From the NCBI RefSeq assembly GCF_006175985.1, contig NZ_SRSH01000012.1, positions 108,118 through 172,117 of the forward strand: DNA of 64,000 nucleotides. The letters are read 5' to 3'. The DNA comes from Methylotetracoccus oryzae. GTDB taxonomy: Bacteria; Pseudomonadota; Gammaproteobacteria; Methylococcales; Methylococcaceae. This document shows, in pieces, positions 36,101-44,769 of the stretch. The notes under the pieces are model-generated. The model searched no databases and had not been told where the DNA came from. It saw only the letters and a program-made list of their open reading frames with translations. The first letter of the stretch is position 1; the number at the start of each line of letters is the position of its first letter. Both the position numbers and the translations under genes were made by a program.

Positions 36101-36722
36101 AGCGGCGGGGCGCTGAAGTGCGCGTGGAGTCGGAGAAACCCAGGCCGTAGGCGTATTCCACCGGCTTGTAGACCAGCCATTCGTAGAGGATACGGCCCAG
36201 GCGCGGATCTTCGTTACACAGCGCGGGTCGCTCGAAGGCCGTCAGTGGCCCTTGCTGTCCCTCGCACAGATCCACGAACTGGACATGTTCAGGATCTTCG
36301 GGCAGGTAGCGACGCGCGGCATCGAAGCCGGACAGCACGGCATACCGCAGCCGGCGGCGGGCCTCGCTTTCCTCGAAATAGGGACCGCCCGGCAGCATTA
36401 CGGCGACGCTGTTGAGCGGCTGCGAGGTCAAGCCGATGAGCTTGTCCGACATTGTCCGCGCCAAGTGGCGTCCCGGTTTCGCGGAGAGCGTCACGGAGGC
36501 ATCGCCGGGATCGAGGTGACTGGCCGCGGCCTCGAAGGGATCCTGCCAAAGCCGCGCGTCGACCTGCGCGTAGGCCGGCGAAGCGCGCGTCTGCCGGCTG
36601 GGCCGGGATTCGTGGAAGGGAACTTCGCTGACCAGCACCGTGCCGGCCACGAGGACCAGCAAGAGCCGATTGATGTCGCTGAACCAGTTGCTCAGCTTGC
36701 CGCCGTCCTTTTCGTCGTCCAT
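33102..36722 (-). CDS. Large unknown membrane protein (1206 aa)
   Basis: One membrane helix near residues 16-35 (LLLVLVAGTVLVSEV) is followed by a ~650-residue soluble domain, presumably periplasmic. It contains alternating hydrophobic strands such as SRILLLGEWDTLYGW and KAIGVLGSDPYDKLLVLEAM, reminiscent of a type-1 periplasmic-binding fold. The C-terminal ~500 residues hold at least eight membrane helices interrupted by a cytoplasmic loop (residues ~900-990). No enzyme motif is recognised. It ends 83 bases from the convergent small helical gene. The layout suggests a receptor or transporter-like sensor; function unknown. Confidence 0.75.
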   Translation of the reverse strand: MDDEKDGGKLSNWFSDINRLLLVLVAGTVLVSEVPFHESRPSRQTRASPAYAQVDARLWQDPFEAAASHLDPGDASVTLSAKPGRHLARTMSDKLIGLTSQPLNSVAVMLPGGPYFEESEARRRLRYAVLSGFDAARRYLPEDPEHVQFVDLCEGQQGPLTAFERPALCNEDPRLGRILYEWLVYKPVEYAYGLGFSDSTRTSAPRRYAPILLLYLNNDLFHGRPLSTLKSLLAAFKRATGSPPPSGSPATTAALLPASADSVPTPHSALPGEPTRDSVSTERPWSVTILGPWDSDILQDLVVEVLGSSSTEAVQRDADGIALRFYSPNASLQDERLLPSRLSGKTLSEAFEERGLPFLRVLASDRELARTAAKELALRGIKAGPYSRILLLGEWDTLYGWHLPGTFGDALLNENGADCFQQTPKTGPPARQNSEDLYDESVQCIFQYSYLRGLDGEKARHRDRADDKNGEPANGSADPAAGRRLEDADGDSQFDYLRRLAVRLSELDREIRTQTENPAEHPIKAIGVLGSDPYDKLLVLEAMHERFPDALFFTNGIDARFLHPDKNKWARNLVMISGFGLELHRKLQRDIPPFRDSAQTAYFLATEMALARMDDPSLATWAVDADAQGTCAIDTRAPTPCPDAWCLGERWRKKLATDSQNSVDGFLDGPRLHEVGRTRIFPLKPDPTRPIQITSAGVQVHPPIPKPTSAAGIGVLGAVLMVIVLVLVRPAREFLCTLAGFYLCLLVAAIGIGGAAWIASAEAMPRGAALWALMIGLGMTYVAVMAAIILRDESHSRKTTVEQSDWFLPLGLALLLGTYAWLWHAAAPGHGMLDKGEIYALFEGVSMWPTEAIRLVALILASYFIVEVCRFPNHFTVWLEHHFQLPQLPEMRTRCRGFDRFAARCFPNEKHWKGPWARLKNCIFGKPDPEGPNTELAAKLEGYAILNDWLAWRNTPRRLVSGLLLAIGFYVFATSLFQAFGFPRLPARGEAILFLDHFLMRGFLVPAFTLLLMLVTDAVWTAVRLLNRSFPDEGDRSEPVAWPEPALAAYGEKFKLSPNEMGPWVGMRFVEELTKRLYGIIGYPVIVALLLVIARSNINDNYVMPIAFKLVIVFSLALLFMSDHALKKAADGARKRALKQLRARVTQCQGDDTGVRLERLVGMIEETEGVVYQSFTQRPIFRGSLLLLAALLADFADYSTLASKLF

Positions 36723-37149
36723 CGCGCCCCCCCGAGCGTTGTCGCTGCGCTGTCAAGCCGCCTGGTCTGAGCCCGGCTCCCGCGAACCGCGACAGCCTTG
36801 CGACCCGGGTGTCCGTCGATACCACCGCATCGCGACCCTAGGTCATCGGAGCGGACTTGTAAAGGCTACTCAGGAAGGGGGTGATTGATTTCCGGCGGAT
36901 GGAGCAGGCGAGCCACTCCCGTCGCCTCGCGGGGCACCGAACGCAGATAGAGCCGGCGGTTCACGCGCTTCGCCTCACAATCGGAAACGCGACCGAAATG
37001 GAGCAAGCACCGGCAGGCGCAGACGAGGATTGGGGCGGGATTGCCCTCGTTCCACGCGGCGGCGGAACGAGGGCGCACGCGGTAGGCCGGCCTTCAGGCC
37101 GACACCCCCGATCCACACGGCGCGGTGGAGCGGGGGAAGTGGCCGCAGC
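36723..37149. other. Intergenic, no gene seen
   Basis: 427 bases between two minus-strand genes. No supported gene or repeat; it should contain the promoter of the 1206-residue protein gene. Confidence 0.5.
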
Positions 37150-39264
37150 TCAGTACGTCAGACTTTTCGAAGTCAGCACGTTCTGGCCGGGTGTGTAGGT
37201 GTAGCCCGAGGCCGAAACCCCGCTGACGCTGAAGGTGCAGGTGCCGCGCCGCGAGGTCCACGGTGACGAGAAGCTGGCCGTCCCCGCGGTCGAGGTCGTG
37301 CGAGTGTAAGTGCCGGACACGGTGCCACTCCAACGGCCCGTGACACTGGCGCCCGATTTCGCCAGGTTGCTGCCGTCGCGAATCGCGACCGCGGCGTTGC
37401 AGCGATAGAAGCTGCCACTGCGCGTAGCGCTCATCGTGATGTTCCCAACGCGGAGCGTCAGCGCCTGCGCATCGGGGTTGACGGTCACCGGCAGGGTTTC
37501 CGCATCTTTGAGCCCGTCGTCATCGGTCACCGTCAACGTGGCCGTAAAAGTGCCCGGCACGTTGTAGGTGTGTGCCACCGTGTCGGCAGCGCCCACCACC
37601 GGTGCCGATCCGTCGCCGAAGTCCCAGGCATAGCTGACCAACTGACCATCCGCATCGGTCGACTGGCGTCCGTCGAACTGGACCGGCAGCGGCATCGTGC
37701 CCTGGGCCGGACTCGCGGACAGACGCGCCACCGGCGCCTGCAATGCGCCCGGGTCGCTGATCGAACCGGAAACCTGATACCGGCCCAGGCTGCCGTAATC
37801 GGAATAGCCGGTGTTCAGCGGATTGCCGGTTCCAACGCCGTCGACCCGCAGGAAGTAGGTGCCGGCGGGACCGTCGTAGTTGATCGTGGCCGCGAGACTG
37901 TCCGCCGGACTGGATGTGGCCAGGACCGTTCCTCCCGTGTCGAGGAGTTGGGCGGACAGATCCAGGTTGGGTCCGCGCGCGGCGGGCGCAACGCTGATCG
38001 AAATCGTGCCCGCGCCACTGGCGAGCGCGAACACGTCGCTGTCGGCGCGCCGTTCGATAACGCCGTTGCCGGAAAGCGTGGAGCCGCCGCCCGATCCCTG
38101 CAGTGAAGAGGCGTTCGCGATGTCGTTGCCGTGATCGTCAGCCACCAGCGGCGCCCCGGTGTTCTGCAGAATGACCAGATCGTCCTCCAGATTGTTGGCT
38201 CCGGAGTATTCGCCCTTGCTCCATTGTGTCACTTCCTTGCTGTAGCCGACGCCCATGATCGGCGCCCAGCCGGTCACCCCGCTGCCGTGTCCGGCATAGT
38301 AGCCCTGAGTCGCCGTTCCGTCGTGGGCCAGACCCAGGTTGTGGCCCGCCTCGTGCGAAATCGCTTCCGCGGTCGCTTTCTCGCTGCCGGCACCGAGTGC
38401 GTTGTAGAACACCCAGGCCGGCTTGTAGCGATCGCCGGTGTCATCGAAGATGCCCACGTAGGCGAAGCCCCCGCAGCCGCAGGAATTTGCAGTGCCAGCC
38501 GTGAAGTCGCGAGTGATCACCACGCGGGTCCCGAAAATGGAGTCGGATGAACTCGAGCGTGTGATCGCGTCGGCGGCGGGTTCTTGCGTCGTCACGTCGA
38601 CGCCGAACGGCGCATAGTCTTCCGCCACCCGCTGCCAGATGTATTGAATGCGCTCCTGCTCGGCGGCGCTGAAGCTTGCGGCATTGCCATCCAGGTCGAA
38701 GGCCGGCGCATTGATCGTGGTGCCGTAGGTGCTGTTCCAGGCCGTGCCGGTCGCGACGTACCCGTTGAAATCGAGATAGATCACACGACTGGCACCGGGG
38801 CGGCTGTGCAGCAAAAAGGTCTGCTCCAGCGGCTGCAGCGCGGCCTCGGGTTCGGCCTCCGCGGGCGATGAGAACTCATCCGCGGCGTCGGGAAGCTCCG
38901 GCACTTCTTCGATGTAGAGCAGGCGTCCTGATTCATCGATCCAGGCGGTCCGGTCCTGCCGCAGGGTTTCCTCGAGTTTCTGCGGCGTCATGCGGTACCA
39001 GGCGGCGATCGATGGCAATTTGTCCGCCAGCGCGCCGATGGCCTGCTCGCCCCGGAACCGGTTGTTCTTGAGCCTGACGCTGGGGAAGGGTTGCTTCTGT
39101 CCGGGGGGGGCGGCCTGCGCATTCCCCGATGACGCGATCAGTGCAGCGAGCAAGGCACAGCTTGCGGTCAGTGTGGCGCCGCGCAAGCGCGACGGACACC
39201 CCCTAGCAGCAGCGGTTGGTTCTGGCAGTTCATTCTGCCCTGAATGGAAGGTTCCTGGTTGCAT
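37150..39264 (-). CDS. Secreted metzincin-type metalloprotease with PKD domain
   Basis: 704 residues from the ATG at 39264, with AGGAG six bases upstream. A long signal region (ATLTASCALLAALIASSGNAQA) precedes a propeptide. The zinc site is H304-E-A-G-H308-NLG-LA-H314, the HExxHxxGxxH form of metzincins. After it come a pre-peptidase C-terminal-like beta region (about 440-520), a PKD domain (RLSASPAQGTMPLPVQF ... YAWDFGDGS, about 525-605) and a last beta domain with a cysteine pair. It should be exported and degrade protein outside the cell. It stands alone, with a 733-base gap upstream. Confidence 0.88.
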   Translation of the reverse strand: MQPGTFHSGQNELPEPTAAARGCPSRLRGATLTASCALLAALIASSGNAQAAPPGQKQPFPSVRLKNNRFRGEQAIGALADKLPSIAAWYRMTPQKLEETLRQDRTAWIDESGRLLYIEEVPELPDAADEFSSPAEAEPEAALQPLEQTFLLHSRPGASRVIYLDFNGYVATGTAWNSTYGTTINAPAFDLDGNAASFSAAEQERIQYIWQRVAEDYAPFGVDVTTQEPAADAITRSSSSDSIFGTRVVITRDFTAGTANSCGCGGFAYVGIFDDTGDRYKPAWVFYNALGAGSEKATAEAISHEAGHNLGLAHDGTATQGYYAGHGSGVTGWAPIMGVGYSKEVTQWSKGEYSGANNLEDDLVILQNTGAPLVADDHGNDIANASSLQGSGGGSTLSGNGVIERRADSDVFALASGAGTISISVAPAARGPNLDLSAQLLDTGGTVLATSSPADSLAATINYDGPAGTYFLRVDGVGTGNPLNTGYSDYGSLGRYQVSGSISDPGALQAPVARLSASPAQGTMPLPVQFDGRQSTDADGQLVSYAWDFGDGSAPVVGAADTVAHTYNVPGTFTATLTVTDDDGLKDAETLPVTVNPDAQALTLRVGNITMSATRSGSFYRCNAAVAIRDGSNLAKSGASVTGRWSGTVSGTYTRTTSTAGTASFSSPWTSRRGTCTFSVSGVSASGYTYTPGQNVLTSKSLTY

Positions 39265-39997
39265 GGCGTACTCCTGGCTTTCCAGCCTATCGGTGTCGGG
39301 CGCAGCCGCTGAGAGCGGCTGGCGTCTCGGCTTAATGAAGGTCATGCGAGGGGTTGCGGCTCGAACCATGGCCCCTGCGTCAAGGTTCCCGGGGCCTACG
39401 CTCCGGGAGTCATTCGGGGGGCGGGTTGACGGTGGTCGCACGCTCGGAATGCTTCGCGGTTGGTGCACAGACATGCGTCGCGAGCCTCTCCCGAGGCATC
39501 GGCATTCAAGTGACGCCGGTGCCGGAGCGAGTGCAGTCGGATCGGGCAATGAATCGATCGTTCGACGGTATCGCTCGCGTTGCTAAGCCGAACGACCAGA
39601 TCCCTGGCCGGTAGATGTCCCCCGGATGCGATACTCCATAAACCATGCCATTTATCCGGAATGGTTTATGGCCTTGAAAAGAAATAGGTATTTTTACCGG
39701 TCCGGGCGGGTCGACGGGGCGCCACGTCGGGAGGCAACGACAGGGGGTGTCCTCGGAGCGATACCTTTGCCGGCCAGCGGCACAGGCGTTGCCGGTCAGC
39801 GACAGCGTAACGTCGCGTGGACAACGCGGTTTACTTGGCGTGCGTCGATGGCGAGGGTGGACGATGACGAATCGCTGTCGCCGCGGCCCGCCGCGGGTCC
39901 GTGCCGGCCTATTGCGGCTCGCGCAGCAACGCCTTGGATTCGGAGGAATGTGGGATTCCGGGCCTGCGTGGGCCCGGGAAAGGCCGGTGCCGCTCGC
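39265..39997. other. Intergenic with an 11-bp inverted repeat
   Basis: 733 bases between the protease gene and the glucan exporter, both on the minus strand. Only the inverted repeat at 39636-39671 stands out, in a locally AT-rich patch. No gene with a ribosome site is supported on either strand. Confidence 0.5.
39636..39671. promoter_or_regulatory. Perfect 11-bp inverted repeat
   Basis: CCATAAACCAT and ATGGTTTATGG flank a 14-base spacer. It lies about 370 bases upstream of the protease gene and 330 bases beyond the end of the glucan exporter gene. The AT-rich symmetric half-sites and helical-turn spacing fit an operator; no T-run supports a terminator. Confidence 0.4.
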
Positions 39998-41743
39998 TCA
40001 GGCGGCGTCTTCGTCTTCCGGTTGCGCGAAGCCGCCTTCGCTGACGAGGCGTTGGAACAGACCGCCGGCCCGCGCCAGTTCGTCGAAGCGGCCCGTTTCG
40101 ACGATGCAGCCGCGGTCCATCACCAGGATCTGGTCCGCGTCGCGCACGGTGGACAGGCGGTGGGCGATGATGAAGGTCGTCCGCCCGCGGCGGATGCGGT
40201 CCAGCGCCCGCTTGATCTTCGCCTCGGTTTCGTTGTCGAGCGCGCTGGTCGCTTCGTCCAGCAGCAGGATCGGAGATTGCTTCAGCACCGCCCGCGCGAT
40301 CGCGATGCGCTGGCGTTCGCCACCCGACAAGGCCTGACCGCGTTCGCCGATCACGAACCCGTAACCGCCCGGCTTGCGCAGGATGAACTCGTGCGCTTCG
40401 GCTAGCTGTGCGGCAGCCTCGACTTCGGCCGGCGTGGCCTCCGGTCGCCCGATCAGGATGTTTTCCGCGATCGAGCGGTTGAAGAGCCCGGCTTCCTGAA
40501 ACACCATCGCCATGGCCTGGCGGAGCGAGGTCAGGTCGACGCTGCGGATATCCTGGCCATCGATCGTGATGGCGCCGGAATCCGGATCGCGGAAGCGTTG
40601 CAGCAGGGCAAGCGTGGTCGACTTACCTGAGCCGGTGGGACCGACCAGGGCGATCGTCTCGCCCGCTTCGGCGACGAAACTCGCATCGAAAATGCCCTGA
40701 TCGGAGGCGGCGTAACGAAAGTTGACCCGATCGAACACCACTCGGCCGGTCGCGACCTGCAGGGGCGGCTTGCCGGGGGTGTCCTCGATGTCCCCGGCGG
40801 TATCGAGCAGTTCGAAGAACGAGCCCAGCGTCGGCGCCTGTATGAAGATGCGCGAGACGAAACTCGACAACTGGTCTAGGCGGCCGATCAGCAGCGCGGC
40901 AAAACCGACGAAACTGACGATCGCTCCGACCGTGACATCCCCACGCTGGGACAGCACCGCGCCCGTGGCCAGCACGGCGACCATCGTGACCGTGCTGGCA
41001 GCGCGGGTCATCACGGTCAGGATCGCCCACCAGGTCAGCACCGGATACTGCGCATCGAGCAGGTCGATCATCAATTGCCGCAGCGCCGAAGTCTCCTGGC
41101 GAAAGCGGGCATAGCTCTGCACCACGGCCACGTTCCCGATGACGTCGCCGACCTGGCCGAACACGTTCTGGTTGTAACGCTCGACGGCGGCCTGGCCGGA
41201 GTCGGTGCGCCGTACCACGATCACGTTCAGCGTCGTGTAGACGACCGCCAGTATCGCGAGGATCCCGGCCAGGTGCGGATTCAGGGCGATCGCGGTCGGC
41301 ACCATGAAGACGATCCCGACAAAGGCGGCGACATGCTCGCGGAAGAAGCTCAGCCACAGGGCGAACAGGATGTCGGTGCCGGCGAGCATCGTGCGGACGA
41401 TACGGCCGGAGCCGCGCTCGGCGTGGTAACTGATCGGCAGGGCGATCGCCCGGTCGAAAGCAGCTTTCATCGCACGGAGCCGCTGCCGGTGCGCGAAGCG
41501 ATCGGCGACCAGTGCCACCACCACGCTGGCGGCGATCCCGATCAGCCCCAGCACGGCCCACAGGCCGATGTCGCGGAAGGCTTCCCGGCCGCCGGTCAGG
41601 GCATCGATGACCCGCCCGAACAGCACCGGTTCGGCCAGTTGTATGGCGGCGATCGCGATGTTCGACAGGACCAGGGTCACGGACAATCCCTTTTCGGTGC
41701 GCAGCATGGACAGGGCGCGGAAATAGGTGGCGAAGATCTTCAT
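39998..41743 (-). CDS. ndvA: NdvA/ChvA-type glucan ABC exporter
   Basis: 581 residues from the ATG at 41743 (MKIFATYFRALSMLRTEKGL). Six membrane helices cover about 20-300, with the NdvA-like IAAIQLAEPVLFGRVIDALTGG. The ATPase half has Walker A GPTGSGKST, signature LSGGERQR and Walker B ILLLDEATSALD. Members export cyclic beta-glucans to the periplasm; the similarity is to that family, but the actual substrate here is not proven. The frame is open far upstream, but that part overlaps the sulfotransferase-like gene and is not coding. It is 50 bases downstream of that gene on the same strand. Confidence 0.85.
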   Translation of the reverse strand: MKIFATYFRALSMLRTEKGLSVTLVLSNIAIAAIQLAEPVLFGRVIDALTGGREAFRDIGLWAVLGLIGIAASVVVALVADRFAHRQRLRAMKAAFDRAIALPISYHAERGSGRIVRTMLAGTDILFALWLSFFREHVAAFVGIVFMVPTAIALNPHLAGILAILAVVYTTLNVIVVRRTDSGQAAVERYNQNVFGQVGDVIGNVAVVQSYARFRQETSALRQLMIDLLDAQYPVLTWWAILTVMTRAASTVTMVAVLATGAVLSQRGDVTVGAIVSFVGFAALLIGRLDQLSSFVSRIFIQAPTLGSFFELLDTAGDIEDTPGKPPLQVATGRVVFDRVNFRYAASDQGIFDASFVAEAGETIALVGPTGSGKSTTLALLQRFRDPDSGAITIDGQDIRSVDLTSLRQAMAMVFQEAGLFNRSIAENILIGRPEATPAEVEAAAQLAEAHEFILRKPGGYGFVIGERGQALSGGERQRIAIARAVLKQSPILLLDEATSALDNETEAKIKRALDRIRRGRTTFIIAHRLSTVRDADQILVMDRGCIVETGRFDELARAGGLFQRLVSEGGFAQPEDEDAA

Positions 41744-41793
41744 CCGATGAAAGGTTCCGTTGCAGCAGCGGGCAGAATGAGGTCCGTCGCAGT

Positions 41794-42462
41794 TTACCCG
41801 CTGTGTCGAGGTCTGTCCGCTGCCGACAGGCCCCCGCCTTCGCCATAGGCCAGTTGTTCGATCCGGCGCCAGCGCGGGCACTCGGCATACAGCGACACAT
41901 TGTCGTGCCATAGCCGTTGGCGGATACCCGGGGGCAGGCGGTCGGGCGCTGCATTCTCGAACACGCCGAATTCCGCCGCGGGGATGCGGTCGAGGTCCAG
42001 AAAGGGCGCGAATACCCGGCGGAAATCGGCTTCGAACGATTCCGTGCGTATGAAGGTCAGGCGTGGCGACGCTAAAAGAGGATCCGGCAGATACCTCCGC
42101 GCGACGTTCTCGGCATGGCCTTCCTCGCCGTTGGCGTGCAGAAATCGGCCGGTCAGCAGGCGCGTCGGCCGATGATCGAGGTGCGGAGTCCGCGCGACCT
42201 CGAAGTTGTAACGGCTCTCCAGCCAGCCCGGCAGCCGACGGATCGGGCAGATCACCAAGCGATTGCCGGTGGCGAAACCGGGGCTTCGATGCTCCCGCTC
42301 TGCCAGCGAATGGTGCCAGGACGCGGACGGATCGAGCGCGATGTCCACCGGGTCCTGATGGATATGGAGCAGGTCGCGGTAATAGCGCCGAAAGAGGTTC
42401 TCCGTCTTGGTTCCTGCGCACTTCGGGAAGTGCAGCCAGACGAAATCATCGCTCCAGATCAT
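41794..42462 (-). CDS. Sulfotransferase-like protein
   Basis: 222 residues. The opening FVWLHFPKCAGTKTENLF is the PAPS-binding 5'-phosphosulfate loop of sulfotransferases (PKCAGT form of the sulfotransferase family), followed by RLVICPIRRLPGWLESRYNF, which fits the 3'-phosphate-binding region. No signal peptide or membrane segment. It precedes the glucan exporter by 50 bases, so it may sulfate or otherwise modify the exported glycan; this is inference. The rest of the family core is diverged, so a remnant activity or different donor is possible. Confidence 0.7.
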   Translation of the reverse strand: MIWSDDFVWLHFPKCAGTKTENLFRRYYRDLLHIHQDPVDIALDPSASWHHSLAEREHRSPGFATGNRLVICPIRRLPGWLESRYNFEVARTPHLDHRPTRLLTGRFLHANGEEGHAENVARRYLPDPLLASPRLTFIRTESFEADFRRVFAPFLDLDRIPAAEFGVFENAAPDRLPPGIRQRLWHDNVSLYAECPRWRRIEQLAYGEGGGLSAADRPRHSG

Positions 42463-42559
42463 GTCGTTGCGCGGTGGTCTGTCGAGCGCGAGGCCTTCCT
42501 AGTCGGCAGCGAGCCTGTTCGGGCGCGATTGGAAGGGACCGCGCTTGACGCCACGGGTC

Positions 42560-43270
42560 TTACTGGCCGGGTTCCATATCGGTGTAGAAGACGTTGTCTT
42601 CGCCGCCGGCATGCAGCGCAATGCGGAGCAGCAGCGCCGTGAATGCAGCATTCTGGGCGGCGGACAAAGTGGGGCGCGTTCCGTCGCCGGAGGTCGGCAT
42701 GAATTTCCCGATCAACGGTACGACCGACTGTTCAAACGCGGCTTCCGGCATGGGAATCAGCGTTCCGGATGACATCTGCAGCTCCGGCAGTTTGAGGATA
42801 CGGCCCACGACGACGGTCCCCGCGATACCGGTTTCGGCCAGCGCGAGGTCGGTGACCTCTATCCGGTCGCCGTAGCCCAGATCCTCCAGCACGGCCCCCG
42901 ATCGCGGGGTGATCTCGGCGATCCGGAAGGCCGAGGCGTGCGATGCCGACATCGCCTCCAACAGGGTCATCTCGTCAGAGTCCGGCTCGGGCGGCGTCTG
43001 TTCCAGGTAGCGTTCGATGACGGTCTTGTTGCCGCGCCGGTAGTGGTGCAGGCAGTAGTCGTAGACCACGGCGATTTCGTCGTCATTGCTCAGTACCAGG
43101 GTCCCGGCCTTGACGATCCCGAGCTTTTTCCCGCACTCGGGAACCGCGACCTTCGGCAACTGCTTGATGAGCCTCAGGTTCAGCTCGCGCGCGACCTGCC
43201 GCCAGTGTTTGTAACGGTCGATCAAGTCGGAGTTGGCGCGCGTGCGCCTGAAGAAGTTCGGCCATTTCAT
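42560..43270 (-). CDS. Unknown protein (236 aa)
   Basis: From the ATG at 43270 (MKWPNFFRRTRANSDLIDRY), preferred over one five codons upstream because GGAAGGG lies close before it. Basic N-terminus, then KLGIVKAGTLVLSNDDEIAVVYDYCLHHY and a beta-rich middle (RIEVTDLALAETGIAGTVVVGRIL). No signal peptide, membrane span or known catalytic motif. It ends 97 bases before the sulfotransferase-like gene on the same strand, so the two may be co-transcribed. Family not recognised. Confidence 0.7.
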   Translation of the reverse strand: MKWPNFFRRTRANSDLIDRYKHWRQVARELNLRLIKQLPKVAVPECGKKLGIVKAGTLVLSNDDEIAVVYDYCLHHYRRGNKTVIERYLEQTPPEPDSDEMTLLEAMSASHASAFRIAEITPRSGAVLEDLGYGDRIEVTDLALAETGIAGTVVVGRILKLPELQMSSGTLIPMPEAAFEQSVVPLIGKFMPTSGDGTRPTLSAAQNAAFTALLLRIALHAGGEDNVFYTDMEPGQ

Positions 43271-43642
43271 CGGAAGGGATCCCACGTCGTTCCAAACCCG
43301 CTATCAGATCAGTATTTCCCAGCGCGATCAACGTGCGTGGTGGTTCGCCTGGATGCGTCTGGGGGTCGGGTGGCGCGGAATCCGTCTGCTGCCCTGATCG
43401 TAGCGGCTGCGGGGCGACTGTCAGCCGGTTTTACGATGCCGCGTTACGGGCTCGGGATCGCGTCGTATAGACGAAAAATAAGTCAATCAGAACAAGCATA
43501 TGACCTTAATCGTCTCGAATGGTCCGGTGTTTGCTTAATGGGGTTGCGACTGAAAAAAATAGGGTGTGCTCTTACCTCCACGTCATTCTGTTAACTATGT
43601 TTGAGTTGCCCATATCCTTAAACCGATTAACGGAGAATACCG
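43271..43642. other. AT-rich divergent intergenic region before the UDP-xylose synthase gene
   Basis: 372 bases. The last 200 are strikingly AT-rich compared with the surroundings, with runs such as GAAAAATAAG and GACTGAAAAAAATAGG. It must hold promoters for both divergent transcripts; I see no unambiguous -35/-10 pair. CGGAG lies about eight bases before the ATG at 43643. Confidence 0.5.
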
Positions 43643-44629
43643 ATGTCCCAAGGCCATGATTTTCAGCGGGTACTCGTCACCGGCGGTGCAGGATTTCTGG
43701 GATCCCACCTCTGTGAGCGCCTGCTGAACGAGGGTTACGAGGTTCTGTGTCTGGATAACTTCTACACCGGTAGCAAGGCCAATATCGCGCACTTGCTGCA
43801 GAACCCGTTCTTTGAGGTGCTGAATCATGACATCGTGCAGCCCCTGTTCCTGCACGTATCGCAAATCTTCAATCTCGCTTGCCCGGCGTCGCCAATTCAT
43901 TATCAGCGCGACGCGGTGCATACGATAAATACCAGTGTCAACGGTGCCGTCAACATGCTGGGTCTCGCTCGCCGCACCGGGGCGAAGATTCTTCAGGCAT
44001 CGACCAGCGAGGTCTACGGTGATCCTGAGGTTCATCCACAGCCGGAGAGTTACTGGGGTCATGTCAACCCGAATGGCCTTCGCGCATGTTACGACGAAGG
44101 CAAGCGTTGCGCCGAAGCGTTGTTCTTCTCATATCAACGGCAACATGACGTACTGATCAAGATCGCCCGCATTTTCAATACCTACGGGCCTCGGATGCAT
44201 CCGGACGACGGTCGCGTCGTTTCGAATTTTATCGTGCAGGCGCTGCGTGGTGAACCGATAACAATTTATGGTGACGGCTCGCAGACTCGATCGTTCTGCT
44301 ATGTCGACGATCTGATCGAGGGCTTCATGCGCTTGATGGCCACTCAGGACGAGTTCTATGGACCGGTAAACCTGGGTAACCCAGGTGAATTTACCATTCT
44401 TGAACTGGCTGAAATGGTCATCGAGTTGACCGGTTCGCGGTCGAGGCTGGTATTTCATGAGTTGCCGTCGGACGACCCAAAACAGCGTAAGCCGGATATC
44501 ACGATGGCCAAGGCCGAGCTTGATTGGGAACCCAAGGTCTGTCTCCACGATGGGCTATTGAAGACGATCGAGTATTTCGATAAGCGGATATCGAATCCGA
44601 TTCCGTTCAATCGCGACATGGCAGCTTAA
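43643..44629 (+). CDS. uxs: UDP-glucuronate decarboxylase (UDP-xylose synthase)
   Basis: 328 residues of the extended short-chain dehydrogenase fold: [11 protein letters not shown] near residues 13-23 binds [19 protein letters not shown] and Y150-DEG-K154 form the active site, and [22 protein letters not shown] is the UXS-specific stretch. It turns UDP-glucuronate into UDP-xylose, a donor for surface glycan synthesis. It opens the glycan gene group, with galE 140 bases on. Its GC content is visibly lower than that of its neighbours, as is its leader, suggesting separate acquisition. Confidence 0.93.
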   Translation: MSQGHDFQRVLVTGGAGFLGSHLCERLLNEGYEVLCLDNFYTGSKANIAHLLQNPFFEVLNHDIVQPLFLHVSQIFNLACPASPIHYQRDAVHTINTSVNGAVNMLGLARRTGAKILQASTSEVYGDPEVHPQPESYWGHVNPNGLRACYDEGKRCAEALFFSYQRQHDVLIKIARIFNTYGPRMHPDDGRVVSNFIVQALRGEPITIYGDGSQTRSFCYVDDLIEGFMRLMATQDEFYGPVNLGNPGEFTILELAEMVIELTGSRSRLVFHELPSDDPKQRKPDITMAKAELDWEPKVCLHDGLLKTIEYFDKRISNPIPFNRDMAA

Positions 44630-44769
44630 CAACTTATGACGGATTTTTATTCATTATTTTTCTCTGGGATGAAGGCCTTTTCAAACAATTCACGCTCCGG
44701 GAGCGCTACTGCTTTCTGCAAGGCGTATATCGAGCACAGGTGCTCCGTTCTGGCGGTGCAGGGGGAGAA

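Noticed and set aside
36866..37078. 70-codon minus-strand frame in the gap before the 1206-residue gene
   Set aside because: No ribosome site and no recognisable family; composition like neighbouring noncoding DNA.
41744..42421. N-terminal extension of the glucan exporter
   Set aside because: Overlaps the sulfotransferase-like gene in another frame and reads as Arg/Pro-rich noise; the exporter begins at 41743.
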